A DNA stretch of 64,000 nt from CAZSRX01 sp964609675 [NCBI: uncultured Bacteroidota bacterium] (GCA_964609675.1 CAZSRX010000010.1:31145-95144), one strand, 5' to 3'. Positions 27,725 through 37,539 are shown, numbered from the stretch's first letter. Notes: generated from the letters alone by a model not told the origin. Numbers and translations are program-made.

Positions 27725-29344
27725 ATGTTTATCTCATTTAAAAATATCCATCAGACCAATCCGTTATTTAAGGATTATATCTATGATTATTCCAAAACCG
27801 AGGCCTTTTACAACGGTTCGCATCATTCTGAAAACGACATTCGTCGGATTATAACAGACCGCATGGCTGCTAATCCTGACCCGATCAGCATCTTAACCGA
27901 TACCCTGCACCGCCAAAACCAGTCTTTCGGCTGTACGGATCTTACCCTCCAAAATATCCGCCGCCTCAATCATCCGGATACGCGCGCGGTGGTCACCGGA
28001 CAACAAATGGGCCTGTTCACCGGCCCGGCCTATACGATATATAAAGCGCTGGGCGCCGTTAAATGGTGTCAGGAGTTTGAACGGCGTTATCCTGATTTTA
28101 AATTTATTCCTGTCTTCTGGATGGAACTTGAGGATCATGATTTCGAGGAAGTCCGGCATACTTTTATAATAGATAAAGAAAACAAACCGGTTCGCCTTGC
28201 TTACGACGGTGTTGATCCGCTCAATGCCCGGAAAAATCCGATTTATAAAATTTTACTCACCGATGAAATTGAGCGTACAATTAAAAGCTTATCCGATCAG
28301 TCGATGCCAACGGAATTTACAGCGGCAGTGATGGATTTATTAACACAGACTCATCGGGCGGGATGTTCCTGGCCAACCGCATTCGGAAAACTATTGACCC
28401 GATTATTAGGTCATTATGGCATCATTCTGATTGACCCGTCCGACCCGGCGCTGAAAGCCCTTGTTCGCCCGGTTTTTCGTAAAGCGATGGAAGAGGCTGG
28501 AACCATCCATAATCTATACCTCGAGAACAATCACGCGCTGATCAGAAAAAATTATCCGGTGCAGATTGACACGGTACCGACAACCCTGTTTGTATATAAT
28601 CCCAAACCGGATAACCATCAGCCGCATAAAAGAAAAATAGTTCCCGATGAGGTCCGTACCCATAGCGCCGCTCTGACGGCATTACTCGAGAGCCATCCGG
28701 AACAATTTATTCCGAATGTCATGCTGCGTCCCATTGTCCAGGATTTTCTTCTGCCTACAACCGCGTATATCGCGGGGCCTTCTGAAATCGCTTATTTTGC
28801 CCAGTTAAAACCTCTGTACAGGCATTTTAATATTACCATGCCGCTGATCATACCGCGCCCGTTTGTAACCATTCTTGAAAAGAAAACAGAACGAATTATG
28901 GAAAAATATGATCTCACGTTTGAGGATCTGTTCAACCGGCCGAAGCAATTAGCCGATAATGTTATTCGTCGTCTGACGCCTGAAAGTGCGGTCGATTTGC
29001 TGGATGTAAAATGGTCTGTCATCGAGAAAGAAATGCTATCGGTTGAACCGGCGCTGTCGGTTGTCGACGCTTCCCTGAAAGGCGTACTCCAGACAACCGT
29101 AACAAAAATGCAGGCGATTTATCAGACGCTGAAGCATAAAACCGACAGCATGGAGAAACGCCGTCACGATGCAACCATCCGACAAATTAATAATTGTATC
29201 GATGCCGTTTTCCCAACCCTTGATTTTCAGGAACGAAAAATTAATATTTTGTATTATCTAAATAAATATAACTTCTCTTTTTTAGATTATATATATGACC
29301 AAATTGCTATCAACCGTCACGACCACCAGATTATAAACGTGTAG
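27725..29344 (+). CDS. bshC: BshC, putative cysteine ligase of bacillithiol synthesis
   Basis: BshC is the proposed enzyme that adds cysteine to glucosaminyl-malate to make bacillithiol, the low-molecular-weight thiol of Firmicutes and many FCB bacteria. The 539-residue product has the family hallmarks VVTGQQMGLFTGPAYTIYKA (near 88-107), PVFWMELEDHDFEE, a central LLPTTAYIAGPSEIAYFAQL and a C-terminal coiled coil. Length is normal. The ATG at 27725 is 15 bp after the GT4 stop. No bshA or bshB is in the window, so the pathway would be completed elsewhere. Confidence 0.92.
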   Translation: MFISFKNIHQTNPLFKDYIYDYSKTEAFYNGSHHSENDIRRIITDRMAANPDPISILTDTLHRQNQSFGCTDLTLQNIRRLNHPDTRAVVTGQQMGLFTGPAYTIYKALGAVKWCQEFERRYPDFKFIPVFWMELEDHDFEEVRHTFIIDKENKPVRLAYDGVDPLNARKNPIYKILLTDEIERTIKSLSDQSMPTEFTAAVMDLLTQTHRAGCSWPTAFGKLLTRLLGHYGIILIDPSDPALKALVRPVFRKAMEEAGTIHNLYLENNHALIRKNYPVQIDTVPTTLFVYNPKPDNHQPHKRKIVPDEVRTHSAALTALLESHPEQFIPNVMLRPIVQDFLLPTTAYIAGPSEIAYFAQLKPLYRHFNITMPLIIPRPFVTILEKKTERIMEKYDLTFEDLFNRPKQLADNVIRRLTPESAVDLLDVKWSVIEKEMLSVEPALSVVDASLKGVLQTTVTKMQAIYQTLKHKTDSMEKRRHDATIRQINNCIDAVFPTLDFQERKINILYYLNKYNFSFLDYIYDQIAINRHDHQIINV

Positions 29345-29345
29345 T

Positions 29346-30251
29346 ATGGCGCCCAATCCCGTATTTCCGGAGTTATCCGGCCCGATGTTCCTGCTTCTTT
29401 ACGCGGCCTTGATAATCGTCACGATGATGGCGGCAATCCTTCAACGCCGAATGGCTGTAGCCGTGCAGGAATCATTTTCCGGACGGAATCTTAACCAGCT
29501 TGAGACGGCGTTACTGGCCGGAATGAAAAACGATAATCCTACCTTTCAGGTCATTCAAGCCGCTTTATTTTCGCTGCTTCAGAAAGGCCAGGTTGCATTG
29601 AATGACGATCAGACTAAAGTAGTCAGAAAAAACCCTGTTCTGTCCGAAGGTAAATATCACGGCGATCTGGCGCAGGTGGAACGAATAGTGGATCACGCCA
29701 TTTCTCAGGAAATTACGTTGTCGGAATTACATAAAGCCGTTGAAAATCCGGTATCGGCCGTGCTGGAGCCCGTTATGGAAAAATTCCGCCACGAACATCT
29801 GATCGTATCCGATGAAATACTAAAGCGACAGCGCTTGTTCGCCTGGGCCTTTTTCGGGATAACGGCAGGAATAGGTTTGGCGCGTATGGCCGGAGCCATC
29901 TACAGCGACCGACCGATAGGCTATCTGGTTCTTATGTTTATCATATTTGTTATTATTTATTGGTTGTTGGCCGGTCGGACGCCGTCACTGACTTCACTGG
30001 GCATGCAGCTTTACCGGTCTCTGAAGGAAAGGGAGAATGCGCAGATTCAGTTAGTCGGCGTAAAGAATTTTTCCCCGCATACGATGCTGTCCTATGTGGC
30101 CCTGTTCGGTACCGGCATTCTGGCGGGCACGGCCTATGAGCGTTTCAATACTTTTATCCATCCCCCTTCGGACTCCGGGTCTTCCAGCGGCTGCGGCAGC
30201 GGTTGCGGCGGGGGCTGCGGCGGCGGTTGTGGGGGCGGTTGCGGCGGTTAA
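29346..30251 (+). CDS. TIGR04222-like membrane protein with Gly/Cys repeat tail
   Basis: This membrane protein of 301 residues has one N-terminal helix (about 10-27), a soluble domain with a winged-helix-like repeat (LNQLETALLAGMKN, VIQAALFSLLQKGQV), two central helices (about 165-205), a fourth hydrophobic segment near 247-262 and a very unusual tail. The last 25 residues are Ser, Gly and Cys only, with five cysteines spaced exactly four apart. I recall the family as TIGR04222, whose members often end in low-complexity Gly/Cys/Ser tails; its function is unknown. The ATG follows the bshC stop by one base. The next two genes encode a nucleotidyltransferase-fold protein and a radical SAM/SPASM protein, which makes the tail a candidate substrate. 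Confidence 0.75.
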   Translation: MAPNPVFPELSGPMFLLLYAALIIVTMMAAILQRRMAVAVQESFSGRNLNQLETALLAGMKNDNPTFQVIQAALFSLLQKGQVALNDDQTKVVRKNPVLSEGKYHGDLAQVERIVDHAISQEITLSELHKAVENPVSAVLEPVMEKFRHEHLIVSDEILKRQRLFAWAFFGITAGIGLARMAGAIYSDRPIGYLVLMFIIFVIIYWLLAGRTPSLTSLGMQLYRSLKERENAQIQLVGVKNFSPHTMLSYVALFGTGILAGTAYERFNTFIHPPSDSGSSSGCGSGCGGGCGGGCGGGCGG

Positions 30252-30280
30252 AAAAACGAACTTACAAAAGGGAGGTTATT

Positions 30281-30970
30281 ATGACCTTGATCGCCCATGA
30301 CGAAATTGACCGGATGATCGCGGCCTTTATCGAAGCTTGCCGGCAGAAAGCCCCGGATCGCTTCGTAATGGCGGGCATATACGGCAGTCTGGTACGCGGC
30401 CATTTCAAACCGGATACATCCGACATCAATATTCTGATGATTTTTGACCGGCTCGAAATAAAAATCCTTCAGGCGCTGGCACCTGTCATTCAGCAATACA
30501 GGGATAAGCACCGGTTTTCATGCGTCGTTTTATCCGCCGATGAGCTTAACCAGTATGAACGGCACTTCCCGGTTAAATTCTATGAGATGAAAACCCATTT
30601 TCGTGTTGTCGAAGGGCCGGATTTACTGCAACCCATGCAAATGGAATGGCCCTATCTGAAAACCAAAATCGAAGCGGAAATTCTGAACATCAAGATTAAA
30701 CTCCGAAAATCCCTTTTAATCGGCGACAACCAGCTTCCTTTGCTCGTCGGACCTCTGAAATCATTTATTCCCCAGATTTTAGGCGTTTTACGGGTTCTCA
30801 TCGACACCCCGCAGTCTCAGGGGTTTGACGACGACGACCGCCTTTACGTCTGTCTGAACGAAAAAAAGAACAAGTTGGAGTATTTGTCCTATCCCGACGT
30901 CATCGCGCTGTACGGCAAGCTTTTCACGGAATTGGACCGTATCCTGGATATCATTAAACCGATGCCATGA
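30281..30970 (+). CDS. Nucleotidyltransferase-fold protein
   Basis: This product of 229 residues starts at the ATG at 30281, which has a strong GGGAGG ribosome binding site; a longer frame would run through the Gly/Cys tail of the previous gene. The N-terminal domain has the DNA-polymerase-beta-like motif YGSLVRGHFKP followed by TSDINIL (near 43-58). The usual second aspartate of the D-x-D metal pair is Asn here. The C-terminal 130 residues are helical (LRKSLLIGDNQLPLLVGPLKS), as in small stand-alone nucleotidyltransferases. It may be a weak transferase or a sensor/scaffold. Its stop overlaps the next start (ATGA). Confidence 0.7.
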   Translation: MTLIAHDEIDRMIAAFIEACRQKAPDRFVMAGIYGSLVRGHFKPDTSDINILMIFDRLEIKILQALAPVIQQYRDKHRFSCVVLSADELNQYERHFPVKFYEMKTHFRVVEGPDLLQPMQMEWPYLKTKIEAEILNIKIKLRKSLLIGDNQLPLLVGPLKSFIPQILGVLRVLIDTPQSQGFDDDDRLYVCLNEKKNKLEYLSYPDVIALYGKLFTELDRILDIIKPMP

Positions 30971-32019
30971 AGCGGATTCCGGCTTTCAATGAACCGTTTG
31001 TTTTCCAATGGCATATAACGGACGCCTGTAACCTCAATTGTGCGCATTGCTACAGGACGGAAAGCCATGAGGATATTTCCTTTTCCGGGCTGCGGGCTGT
31101 TTTTTCCCAGTTCAAATCGTTTTTAAAAAGACGTTCGCTGGCGGGACGTATTCATTTTGCGGGCGGAGAGCCGCTGTTAAGCGCGCATTTACCCGATTTG
31201 GCGGCGGACTGCACGGCTGAAAATCTTATGATCCGTATTCTCACGAACGGAACGCTGCTCTCCAAAAGCAAAAGGGCTGAACTTTACAAAGCCGGTGTCC
31301 GGTATTATCAGATCAGCGTGGACGGTGATACCTGCGCGCATGATGCTATTCGGGGAACGAAGGCCATGGCCGTGATTCAGGAACAACTATCAGATTATAC
31401 GCCTGACGGCATCGAATTCACGCTGGCCATGACGGTATCCACTGTAAATCTCTGCTCGATGGAAAACCTGATCCGCCGGCCGCCCGTTCCTTGTCACCGG
31501 TTGTATTTTTCAAGAATGGTGCCTTTTACCAAAAAACAGTTCACCGAAACGCTCACCCAGTACGAATGGTTTAACGTGATGAAGCGTATACTGACTATCC
31601 GGCATATTCCTGTGCCCCTGCGCGATCCGTTGTTTCGTCCGTTTTTGATGTCTCCGGTTCGGGCAATCCACGCTTCAGCGATCGGCGGCTGTTCCGCCGG
31701 TTTCAACAGTCTTGCCGTCGAGTCTAACGGCGATGTGTATCCCTGCCGCCGCCTGCCGATCGTCATTGGAAATCTTTTAAAAGATGACATTGAAGATATA
31801 TGGCAGCATACCGTCTTAAAAGAACTCCGCAACCGTGACGCGCTGAAAGGACGCTGCGGGATGTGCGCGTATCGATGGTTATGCGGCGGATGCCGGGGTA
31901 TGGCCTATGCTTACCATAACGATTATTTAACCGAGGATCCGCATTGCTTGTACGTTTGCGGTTTTCATAATCAAAATTCCATGTCACGAAAAAAATCATT
32001 CATTTTTTCGGTTTGTTAA
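30967..32019 (+). CDS. Radical SAM/SPASM maturase-type protein
   Basis: This protein of 350 residues has the radical SAM motif at C21, C25 and C28 (CNLNCAHCY), a GGEPLL SAM-binding loop, a TNGTLL strand and a cysteine-rich C-terminal SPASM region (CSAGFNSL, GDVYPCRRLP, then CGMC, LCGGC and HCLYVC). SPASM proteins bind one or two further Fe-S clusters and usually modify a peptide or protein side chain, for example with thioether or C-C crosslinks. Translational coupling to the nucleotidyltransferase gene, and the Gly/Cys-tailed membrane protein just upstream, suggest that the tail could be its substrate. No short precursor peptide gene is visible nearby. Confidence 0.85.
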   Translation: MKRIPAFNEPFVFQWHITDACNLNCAHCYRTESHEDISFSGLRAVFSQFKSFLKRRSLAGRIHFAGGEPLLSAHLPDLAADCTAENLMIRILTNGTLLSKSKRAELYKAGVRYYQISVDGDTCAHDAIRGTKAMAVIQEQLSDYTPDGIEFTLAMTVSTVNLCSMENLIRRPPVPCHRLYFSRMVPFTKKQFTETLTQYEWFNVMKRILTIRHIPVPLRDPLFRPFLMSPVRAIHASAIGGCSAGFNSLAVESNGDVYPCRRLPIVIGNLLKDDIEDIWQHTVLKELRNRDALKGRCGMCAYRWLCGGCRGMAYAYHNDYLTEDPHCLYVCGFHNQNSMSRKKSFIFSVC

Positions 32020-32035
32020 AAAGATTATTAAAACC

Positions 32036-32065
32036 TTGACAAATTCCGTGTGCTTTATATATATT
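32036..32065 (+). promoter_or_regulatory. Strong candidate promoter of porU-porV
   Basis: A perfect TTGACA (32036-32041) is followed by TATATT (32060-32065) with 18 bp between, or TATATA with 16. It lies about 170 bp before the porU ATG, within the 218-bp gap 32020-32237. The remainder of that gap is an AT-rich leader in which I see no gene. Confidence 0.6.
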
Positions 32066-32237
32066 GTCTAATATAAAAGTAATCTACCATACTTTACAGG
32101 AGCTTTTTATCAGAACCTTGCTACAGTAATTGCATTTAAAAGTAACTAAAAATCTGATGAAAGTCCTGCAAATCGTTTGTATCTGTTTACATTCACAGCC
32201 ACGATAGCCGCCAATTTACTAACCCAAAGGTATTAGA

Positions 32238-35200
32238 ATGCGTTTTTCATTTTATGGAAAACACCTTGTTGTTTTCACTATACTGATAACCGGTGTATTG
32301 ACAGGACAAAGCCCGCTTCGCGTAATGCGTTCGGACGCCGGCGGTTGTGTTTTAGAATACCGAGGTCAGGAACTGAAGCTCACCGAGACCTATCAGTCCG
32401 GCCGGCTTTATTACCGATGGGAAACGGATAATGGTTTTCAAACCCGGAGTCTTCCGGGCGAGCCGGATATGCCCGTTGCCAGCGGTCAGATAGCCCTTCC
32501 CTACGGCGCCGGGGTTACCGCGTCGGTACAGGTGCTGGAATCGGAGGAACTTTCCGGCTACCGCCTGCTGCCCGCGCCGTCCTTTGAGTATGACAACGAA
32601 GGAATGGTCATAGCCACCGCTTACACCGAATCGGCGACCTACAGCGAAAACCGCTGGTTTCCGGAAAACGTGACCGACGTTTCACCTCCGTCGTTATTAC
32701 GGGACATTAACACCGCCGGCATCACGTTTACGCCGGTACAATACCATCCGTTGATGAATAAAATCCGTATCATTCGCCGGGCGATAATTACGCTGTCTTT
32801 TTCTAACGCCCTGCGTACAGCCCGCTACCAGACTGAAACTTCGGTCTCGGATGAATTTCCTTCCGGTTTGTTCCTGAATGAATCCTCCGCCCGACAATGG
32901 CGGGTACGTTCGGCGATGGAAAAAACATTCCTATCAGTCGGCAACCGTCTCAGCGCGGGCAAGTGGTATAAAATCCGCATCACAGAAGACGGGTTATATA
33001 AACTCGATAAAAAATTCTTTGAGGACCTCGGCGAGAAAGTCTCCTCGATTGATCCGATGACCATCAAAATCTACAACAACGGAGGCGGAAATCTGCCGCT
33101 GTTGCCCGACAGTCTGAATCTGTCCGATCCGAACAATCTGCGGGGAATTCGTCCGCTGGATCTTCGGGAAAATGCGATCTGGGTACAGGGTGAATCCGAC
33201 CGGAAGTTTGACGGCGGCGATTACGTCCTCTTTTATGGCCGTGGGACCAAGAGCTGGCAGTATGATTCCTCCTCGAACAAGTATCAGTTTCGGACGAATT
33301 ATTACACGGAAGAAAACATTTACTGGCTTACTTTTAATGACGGTGTAACGGGTAAGCGGATGGTTTCGCAGCCTTCGGCCGGCAGCGCCTACGTACGGCA
33401 GAATACGTTTCTTCACCGGTATCATTACGAAAAAGACGAAGAGAACTTTTACCAATCCGGGCTGGTGTGGGTCATGAAGTCGATGGGCGCCGGCCAGACC
33501 TTTACGTATCCGGCCTCTTCGGAGATTCCTGACGGCGGATTGCTCAATGACCGGGATGCCGCTTCGGAGGTTACCTATACCATCAAGTTTAAAGGTTCCT
33601 CGGTGGAGGGCACAGGAAATTATTTCCGTGTAACGGTGGATAATTCTTCAACCTACACCACATCGGTGTTTTCCGGTATGCGCAGTCAACTGCTGAGTTT
33701 TTCCTTACCGCCGTCCGTCTTATCCGGCGGCCGGATTAATGTTTCCTATTACAACAACAAGGCCGGCAGCACGGCGGCGTTGGACTGGTTTGAGATACAG
33801 TATAACCGCAAGCTGAATCTTTATAAAGATAAACTGACTGTGTTTTCGCCGGCGCAGGCTGGGGTGTATGCCTATCCGGTGGCGCTGAAAGGAATCTCCG
33901 GCGACGGCACGCGCGTCTTTGATATTACCCGACACGACGAGGTCCGGGAGATTCTGCCGTTATCGGTAGCCGGCGATACGTTATGGTTCGCCGATGAAGT
34001 GGCCGCGAAACAACCGAAAAGATACTGGATCGCTCATTCCAGGAGTTACCGCACGGTTAACAAGTCCCAGGTCACGTTAGACGTAAATTCCGATCTGGCG
34101 AATACTTCCAACCGGGCGGATTATCTGATTATCACGCATCCGAATTTCCGACAGCAGGCGCTGCGGCTGGCCAGCCACCGGCAGTCTAAAAACGGTTTCC
34201 GCACGATGGTGGTGGATGTGCAGGATATTTTTGACGAGTTCGGCGCGGGGCTTCCCGATCCGGTGGCCATCCGGGATTTCCTGCGGTATGCGTATTACCG
34301 CTGGCAGACGCCGGACAAGCATGATCATCTGTTTTATGTGCTCCTCATGGGCGACGGAGATTACGATTACCGGAATGTGCTGATCCAGAGCGATCATAAC
34401 TGGATACCCACCTATCAGATTCAAAGCGACGTGCCCGGCTCTGGTTTTGCCATCGAGACGCGCGAGAGCGATGATATGTACACGTACATCAACGACGTCA
34501 ATATCTATAACGACAACAGCGACGGCAATTTTACTTATCCCCAGTTGTATCTGCCGGCGGCGGACTTGTCGATTGGAAGAATTCCCTGCAATACGGATAA
34601 TGAGGCTAAAGCCGCGGTGGATAAAATCCTGTATCATGAAAATATGAGCGGCATCGAGGCCTGGCGTCATAAAATCACGCTGGTGGCCGACGACGAATGC
34701 GCGCCTGGCAGCGGCTCCGAGCTGGATCTACATATCGGGCCTACCGAGCAAATGGCTAATGATACGTCTATGATCGGCCCCTCCTGGCTGCAAGAGAAGA
34801 TATACCTGACCGAATACCCCTGTGAGATGCTCGGATCCACCTGTTTTAAAAGGCAGGCGCGCGATCGGTTTCTTGAAGCTATCAACGAAGGCAGTATGAT
34901 TGTCAACTTTGTCGGACACGGCAACCCCAAACAACTCTCTCATGAGCGGTTATACATGGATGAAACGGATTTCCCGCTCATTCAGAATCAGGGAAAATAT
35001 TTTTATTTTACAAATTTCTCCTGCTCATTTGCAAAGTTTGACCAGACCGACCGCCAGGGTGGCGGGGAAAAATTAGTAGTTACCCCCGGGCGCGGGGCCT
35101 TTGCGCTGTTTGCCGCTACCAGAGCGGTTTATGCCGGGGTCAATACCGACTTGATGAAACAGATATTCATATCATTAAAACAAAAAGGGACTCTCGGAAA

Positions 35201-36368
35201 ATCGGTTTTTTACGGAAAACGCGCTATGCCGATTAGCCGTTTTCATCAGGTTAATAATGAAAAATACGTTTTGCTCGGCGACCCCGCTTTAACGATTAAC
35301 TACCCGACTCCAGAATTGACCATAGCATCCGTACAACCGGTTACCATTAAAGCCCTGGCACAAACAGCCATCCACGGCCGTATCAACTTACCCGGCGGAA
35401 GCATTAACAGCGGTTTTAACGGAGAAGCGGAAATAACCCTGCTGGACCGCGTCATTAATAAAACCTATACATCTAAACCCGGTTGCGGTACCGGCAGTAC
35501 GGCTTATAATCTCTGGGGCAGCACCCTATTCCGCGGAAAAACACAGGTTCAAAACGGCGAATTCATCATAAATTTCATACCGCCCAAGGATCTCAGTTAC
35601 AGCTATCTGAAAGGAAAAATTCTAGCTGTGGCCACCGACGGGAGTTCCTGGGTCGGCGGCGCTTATAACGACATTATCATTGATTCCCTCAGCGCCGACC
35701 GATTGGATACCGTAGGTCCTGCGGTCACTATCGGATTCGAGGGCCAGCCCTTTTACAACGGCGATCCGGTCAGGCAAAATCCTGTGCTCAATATATTTTT
35801 CCGGGACAGCAGCGGCATCAATGTTACCGCCTCAGCCGGGCACGGGATCCAGCTTGTTATCGACCATGCCACCGTCATCAACCTAAGTTCGCAGTACACC
35901 ACGGCGACCGGCGACTTCACTCAGGGCACCGTCTCCCGAACCCTCTCCGGCCTTGAGACCGGCAAACACACCGCTTCGCTGACCGTTTTCGATAATCTCA
36001 ATAACGTCACCCGAACCGATTTCTCTTTCACCGTGGTGCCCACCGTAACCGCCTCCGGCAAGCTGGAGCCGGTTAAGCTTCGCGATGTGATGAATTATCC
36101 GAATCCTTTCCGGCGGTATACCAATTTCACCTTCATCTGTAATCATAGCGCGGGGGATGTGGAAATTCGCATTTACACGATCAGCGGAAAACAGATTAAT
36201 AAAATAGATGCTTCAGCTTCGTTCGGGTATAACAGTATTTTCTGGGACGGCCGTGACGCCGACGGAAACCGGCTGGCTAACGGACTCTATCTTTACAAAA
36301 TCACGCTTCGGTCCTCAGAAAATAATACCCGTAGCGAATACATTGGAAAATTAATCATTTCTAAATAA
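32238..36368 (+). CDS. porU: Type IX secretion sortase PorU (C25 peptidase family)
   Basis: PorU is the cell-surface transpeptidase that removes the C-terminal signal of type IX cargo and attaches it to the outer membrane. The 1376-residue product has a signal peptide, a PorU N-terminal region (LPGEPDMPVASGQIALPYG), the C25 domain with catalytic H894 (NFVGHGNP) and C929 (TNFSCSFAKFD), the late motif LGDPALTINYP and an Ig-like part. It ends in its own type IX sorting domain (NYPNPFRRYT, then DGRDADGNRLANGLYLYKI). Start ATG at 32238; a weak ribosome binding site (AAAGG) is present. porV follows after 23 bp. Confidence 0.92.
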   Translation: MRFSFYGKHLVVFTILITGVLTGQSPLRVMRSDAGGCVLEYRGQELKLTETYQSGRLYYRWETDNGFQTRSLPGEPDMPVASGQIALPYGAGVTASVQVLESEELSGYRLLPAPSFEYDNEGMVIATAYTESATYSENRWFPENVTDVSPPSLLRDINTAGITFTPVQYHPLMNKIRIIRRAIITLSFSNALRTARYQTETSVSDEFPSGLFLNESSARQWRVRSAMEKTFLSVGNRLSAGKWYKIRITEDGLYKLDKKFFEDLGEKVSSIDPMTIKIYNNGGGNLPLLPDSLNLSDPNNLRGIRPLDLRENAIWVQGESDRKFDGGDYVLFYGRGTKSWQYDSSSNKYQFRTNYYTEENIYWLTFNDGVTGKRMVSQPSAGSAYVRQNTFLHRYHYEKDEENFYQSGLVWVMKSMGAGQTFTYPASSEIPDGGLLNDRDAASEVTYTIKFKGSSVEGTGNYFRVTVDNSSTYTTSVFSGMRSQLLSFSLPPSVLSGGRINVSYYNNKAGSTAALDWFEIQYNRKLNLYKDKLTVFSPAQAGVYAYPVALKGISGDGTRVFDITRHDEVREILPLSVAGDTLWFADEVAAKQPKRYWIAHSRSYRTVNKSQVTLDVNSDLANTSNRADYLIITHPNFRQQALRLASHRQSKNGFRTMVVDVQDIFDEFGAGLPDPVAIRDFLRYAYYRWQTPDKHDHLFYVLLMGDGDYDYRNVLIQSDHNWIPTYQIQSDVPGSGFAIETRESDDMYTYINDVNIYNDNSDGNFTYPQLYLPAADLSIGRIPCNTDNEAKAAVDKILYHENMSGIEAWRHKITLVADDECAPGSGSELDLHIGPTEQMANDTSMIGPSWLQEKIYLTEYPCEMLGSTCFKRQARDRFLEAINEGSMIVNFVGHGNPKQLSHERLYMDETDFPLIQNQGKYFYFTNFSCSFAKFDQTDRQGGGEKLVVTPGRGAFALFAATRAVYAGVNTDLMKQIFISLKQKGTLGKSVFYGKRAMPISRFHQVNNEKYVLLGDPALTINYPTPELTIASVQPVTIKALAQTAIHGRINLPGGSINSGFNGEAEITLLDRVINKTYTSKPGCGTGSTAYNLWGSTLFRGKTQVQNGEFIINFIPPKDLSYSYLKGKILAVATDGSSWVGGAYNDIIIDSLSADRLDTVGPAVTIGFEGQPFYNGDPVRQNPVLNIFFRDSSGINVTASAGHGIQLVIDHATVINLSSQYTTATGDFTQGTVSRTLSGLETGKHTASLTVFDNLNNVTRTDFSFTVVPTVTASGKLEPVKLRDVMNYPNPFRRYTNFTFICNHSAGDVEIRIYTISGKQINKIDASASFGYNSIFWDGRDADGNRLANGLYLYKITLRSSENNTRSEYIGKLIISK

Positions 36369-36391
36369 ACCCAATTAGGAGGTATGTTTCA

Positions 36392-37513
36392 ATGAATGCC
36401 TTTTTGATGAAAAAAATGTTTCCCGTCGCCGTGAGTGCGCTTCTGCTGATAGGCGATTGGATATGGACCGTGTCATCGGCGCAGGCGCAGGTGAGTGAAG
36501 CCGGCGTTTTGTTCCTGCTGATCCCGCCCGGCGCCCGGCATAACGGGATGGGCCAGTCCGGTGTATCCACCGCCCGGGATGCCAATGCGATTTATTATAA
36601 TCCGGGCGCTCTGGGATTTTCACTAACGCCCGAAACTCCCCGCAGCTTCGAGTTCATGCATGTAAACTGGCTTCCCGGTTTTAATCTGGATATGTTCTAT
36701 GATTACGGCTCCATTGCCTGGTATCTCGATGACATCGGCGTGGTCGGCGCCAACATCACTTTCTTCAACCTCGGCGAACAGGAACTGCGAGACGATCTCA
36801 ATCAATATCAGGGTAAAATTAACAGCTTTGATATGTCTATTGGCGCTACCTACGCTACCAAACTCAGTGAGAACTGGGGCATCGGCGGTAATTTAAAATT
36901 CATCTACAGCAAGCTGGCCAATAAAAGCAGCACGGCTGAAAAAGAAAAGGGTACCGGAAGTTCTGTGGCCATCGACGTCGGCGTCATGAAAAAAAATCTT
37001 TTTATTAAGGACCTGACGTTCGGCGCCAGTCTGGCCAATATAGGCCCTAAAATTACCTATGTGGACGAGGCCCAAGCAGATCCGCTGCCGACCCTGCTAC
37101 GGGCCGGCCTTTCCTATCCGGCATACAAAGACGACTATAACAGCATCTCTGTATGCTATGAAATCAACCGGCTGATCGTCCGCGGCACCTCCAAGGGTTC
37201 ACAATCGCTGATATATAACATCAATCCCTTTTCAAAGAAATTTTACACCAAATCGGCGCTTTTTACCACATGGAGCGACAACGGCTGGCACCGGCTCGGT
37301 CATAATTTCGGCGTGGAATACATGTATTCCGACTTTCTGGCGCTGCGTTCCGGAACAGCCCTTGATGTCGCCGGAAAATTATATGACTTGAACTTCGGCG
37401 CCGGTATAAAATATTCCATGTTTAAAATCGACTTCGCCTACACAACCCGACTGGCCGGCGATTTTAACGCACGGGACGGCTCCCAATTCTACAGCATAGG
37501 GGTAGTATTTTAA
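36392..37513 (+). CDS. porV: Type IX secretion outer-membrane protein PorV
   Basis: PorV is an outer-membrane beta-barrel that shuttles cargo from the translocon to PorU. The 373-residue protein has a signal peptide and the family start of the barrel: FLLIPPGARHNGMGQSGVST followed by DANAIYYNPGALGF. It ends with the C-terminal aromatic of a barrel (FYSIGVVF). An AGGAGGT ribosome binding site ends 8 nt before the ATG at 36392; an ATG five codons later (36407) is a possible alternative. It forms a two-gene operon with porU and is followed by a strong hairpin. Confidence 0.9.
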   Translation: MNAFLMKKMFPVAVSALLLIGDWIWTVSSAQAQVSEAGVLFLLIPPGARHNGMGQSGVSTARDANAIYYNPGALGFSLTPETPRSFEFMHVNWLPGFNLDMFYDYGSIAWYLDDIGVVGANITFFNLGEQELRDDLNQYQGKINSFDMSIGATYATKLSENWGIGGNLKFIYSKLANKSSTAEKEKGTGSSVAIDVGVMKKNLFIKDLTFGASLANIGPKITYVDEAQADPLPTLLRAGLSYPAYKDDYNSISVCYEINRLIVRGTSKGSQSLIYNINPFSKKFYTKSALFTTWSDNGWHRLGHNFGVEYMYSDFLALRSGTALDVAGKLYDLNFGAGIKYSMFKIDFAYTTRLAGDFNARDGSQFYSIGVVF

Positions 37514-37539
37514 TTATATGGCATGATCGCATATTCATA

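Noticed and set aside
26672-29344. The GT4 gene before bshC read as bshA
   Set aside because: It lacks the BshA N-terminal motif and is coupled to the glycan genes by ATGA; BshB-like PIG-L sequence is also absent.
30203-30280. Longer start for the nucleotidyltransferase, running through the Gly/Cys tail DNA in another frame
   Set aside because: The ATG at 30281 has a strong GGGAGG ribosome binding site and the extra codons give an Arg/Gly-rich nonsense sequence.
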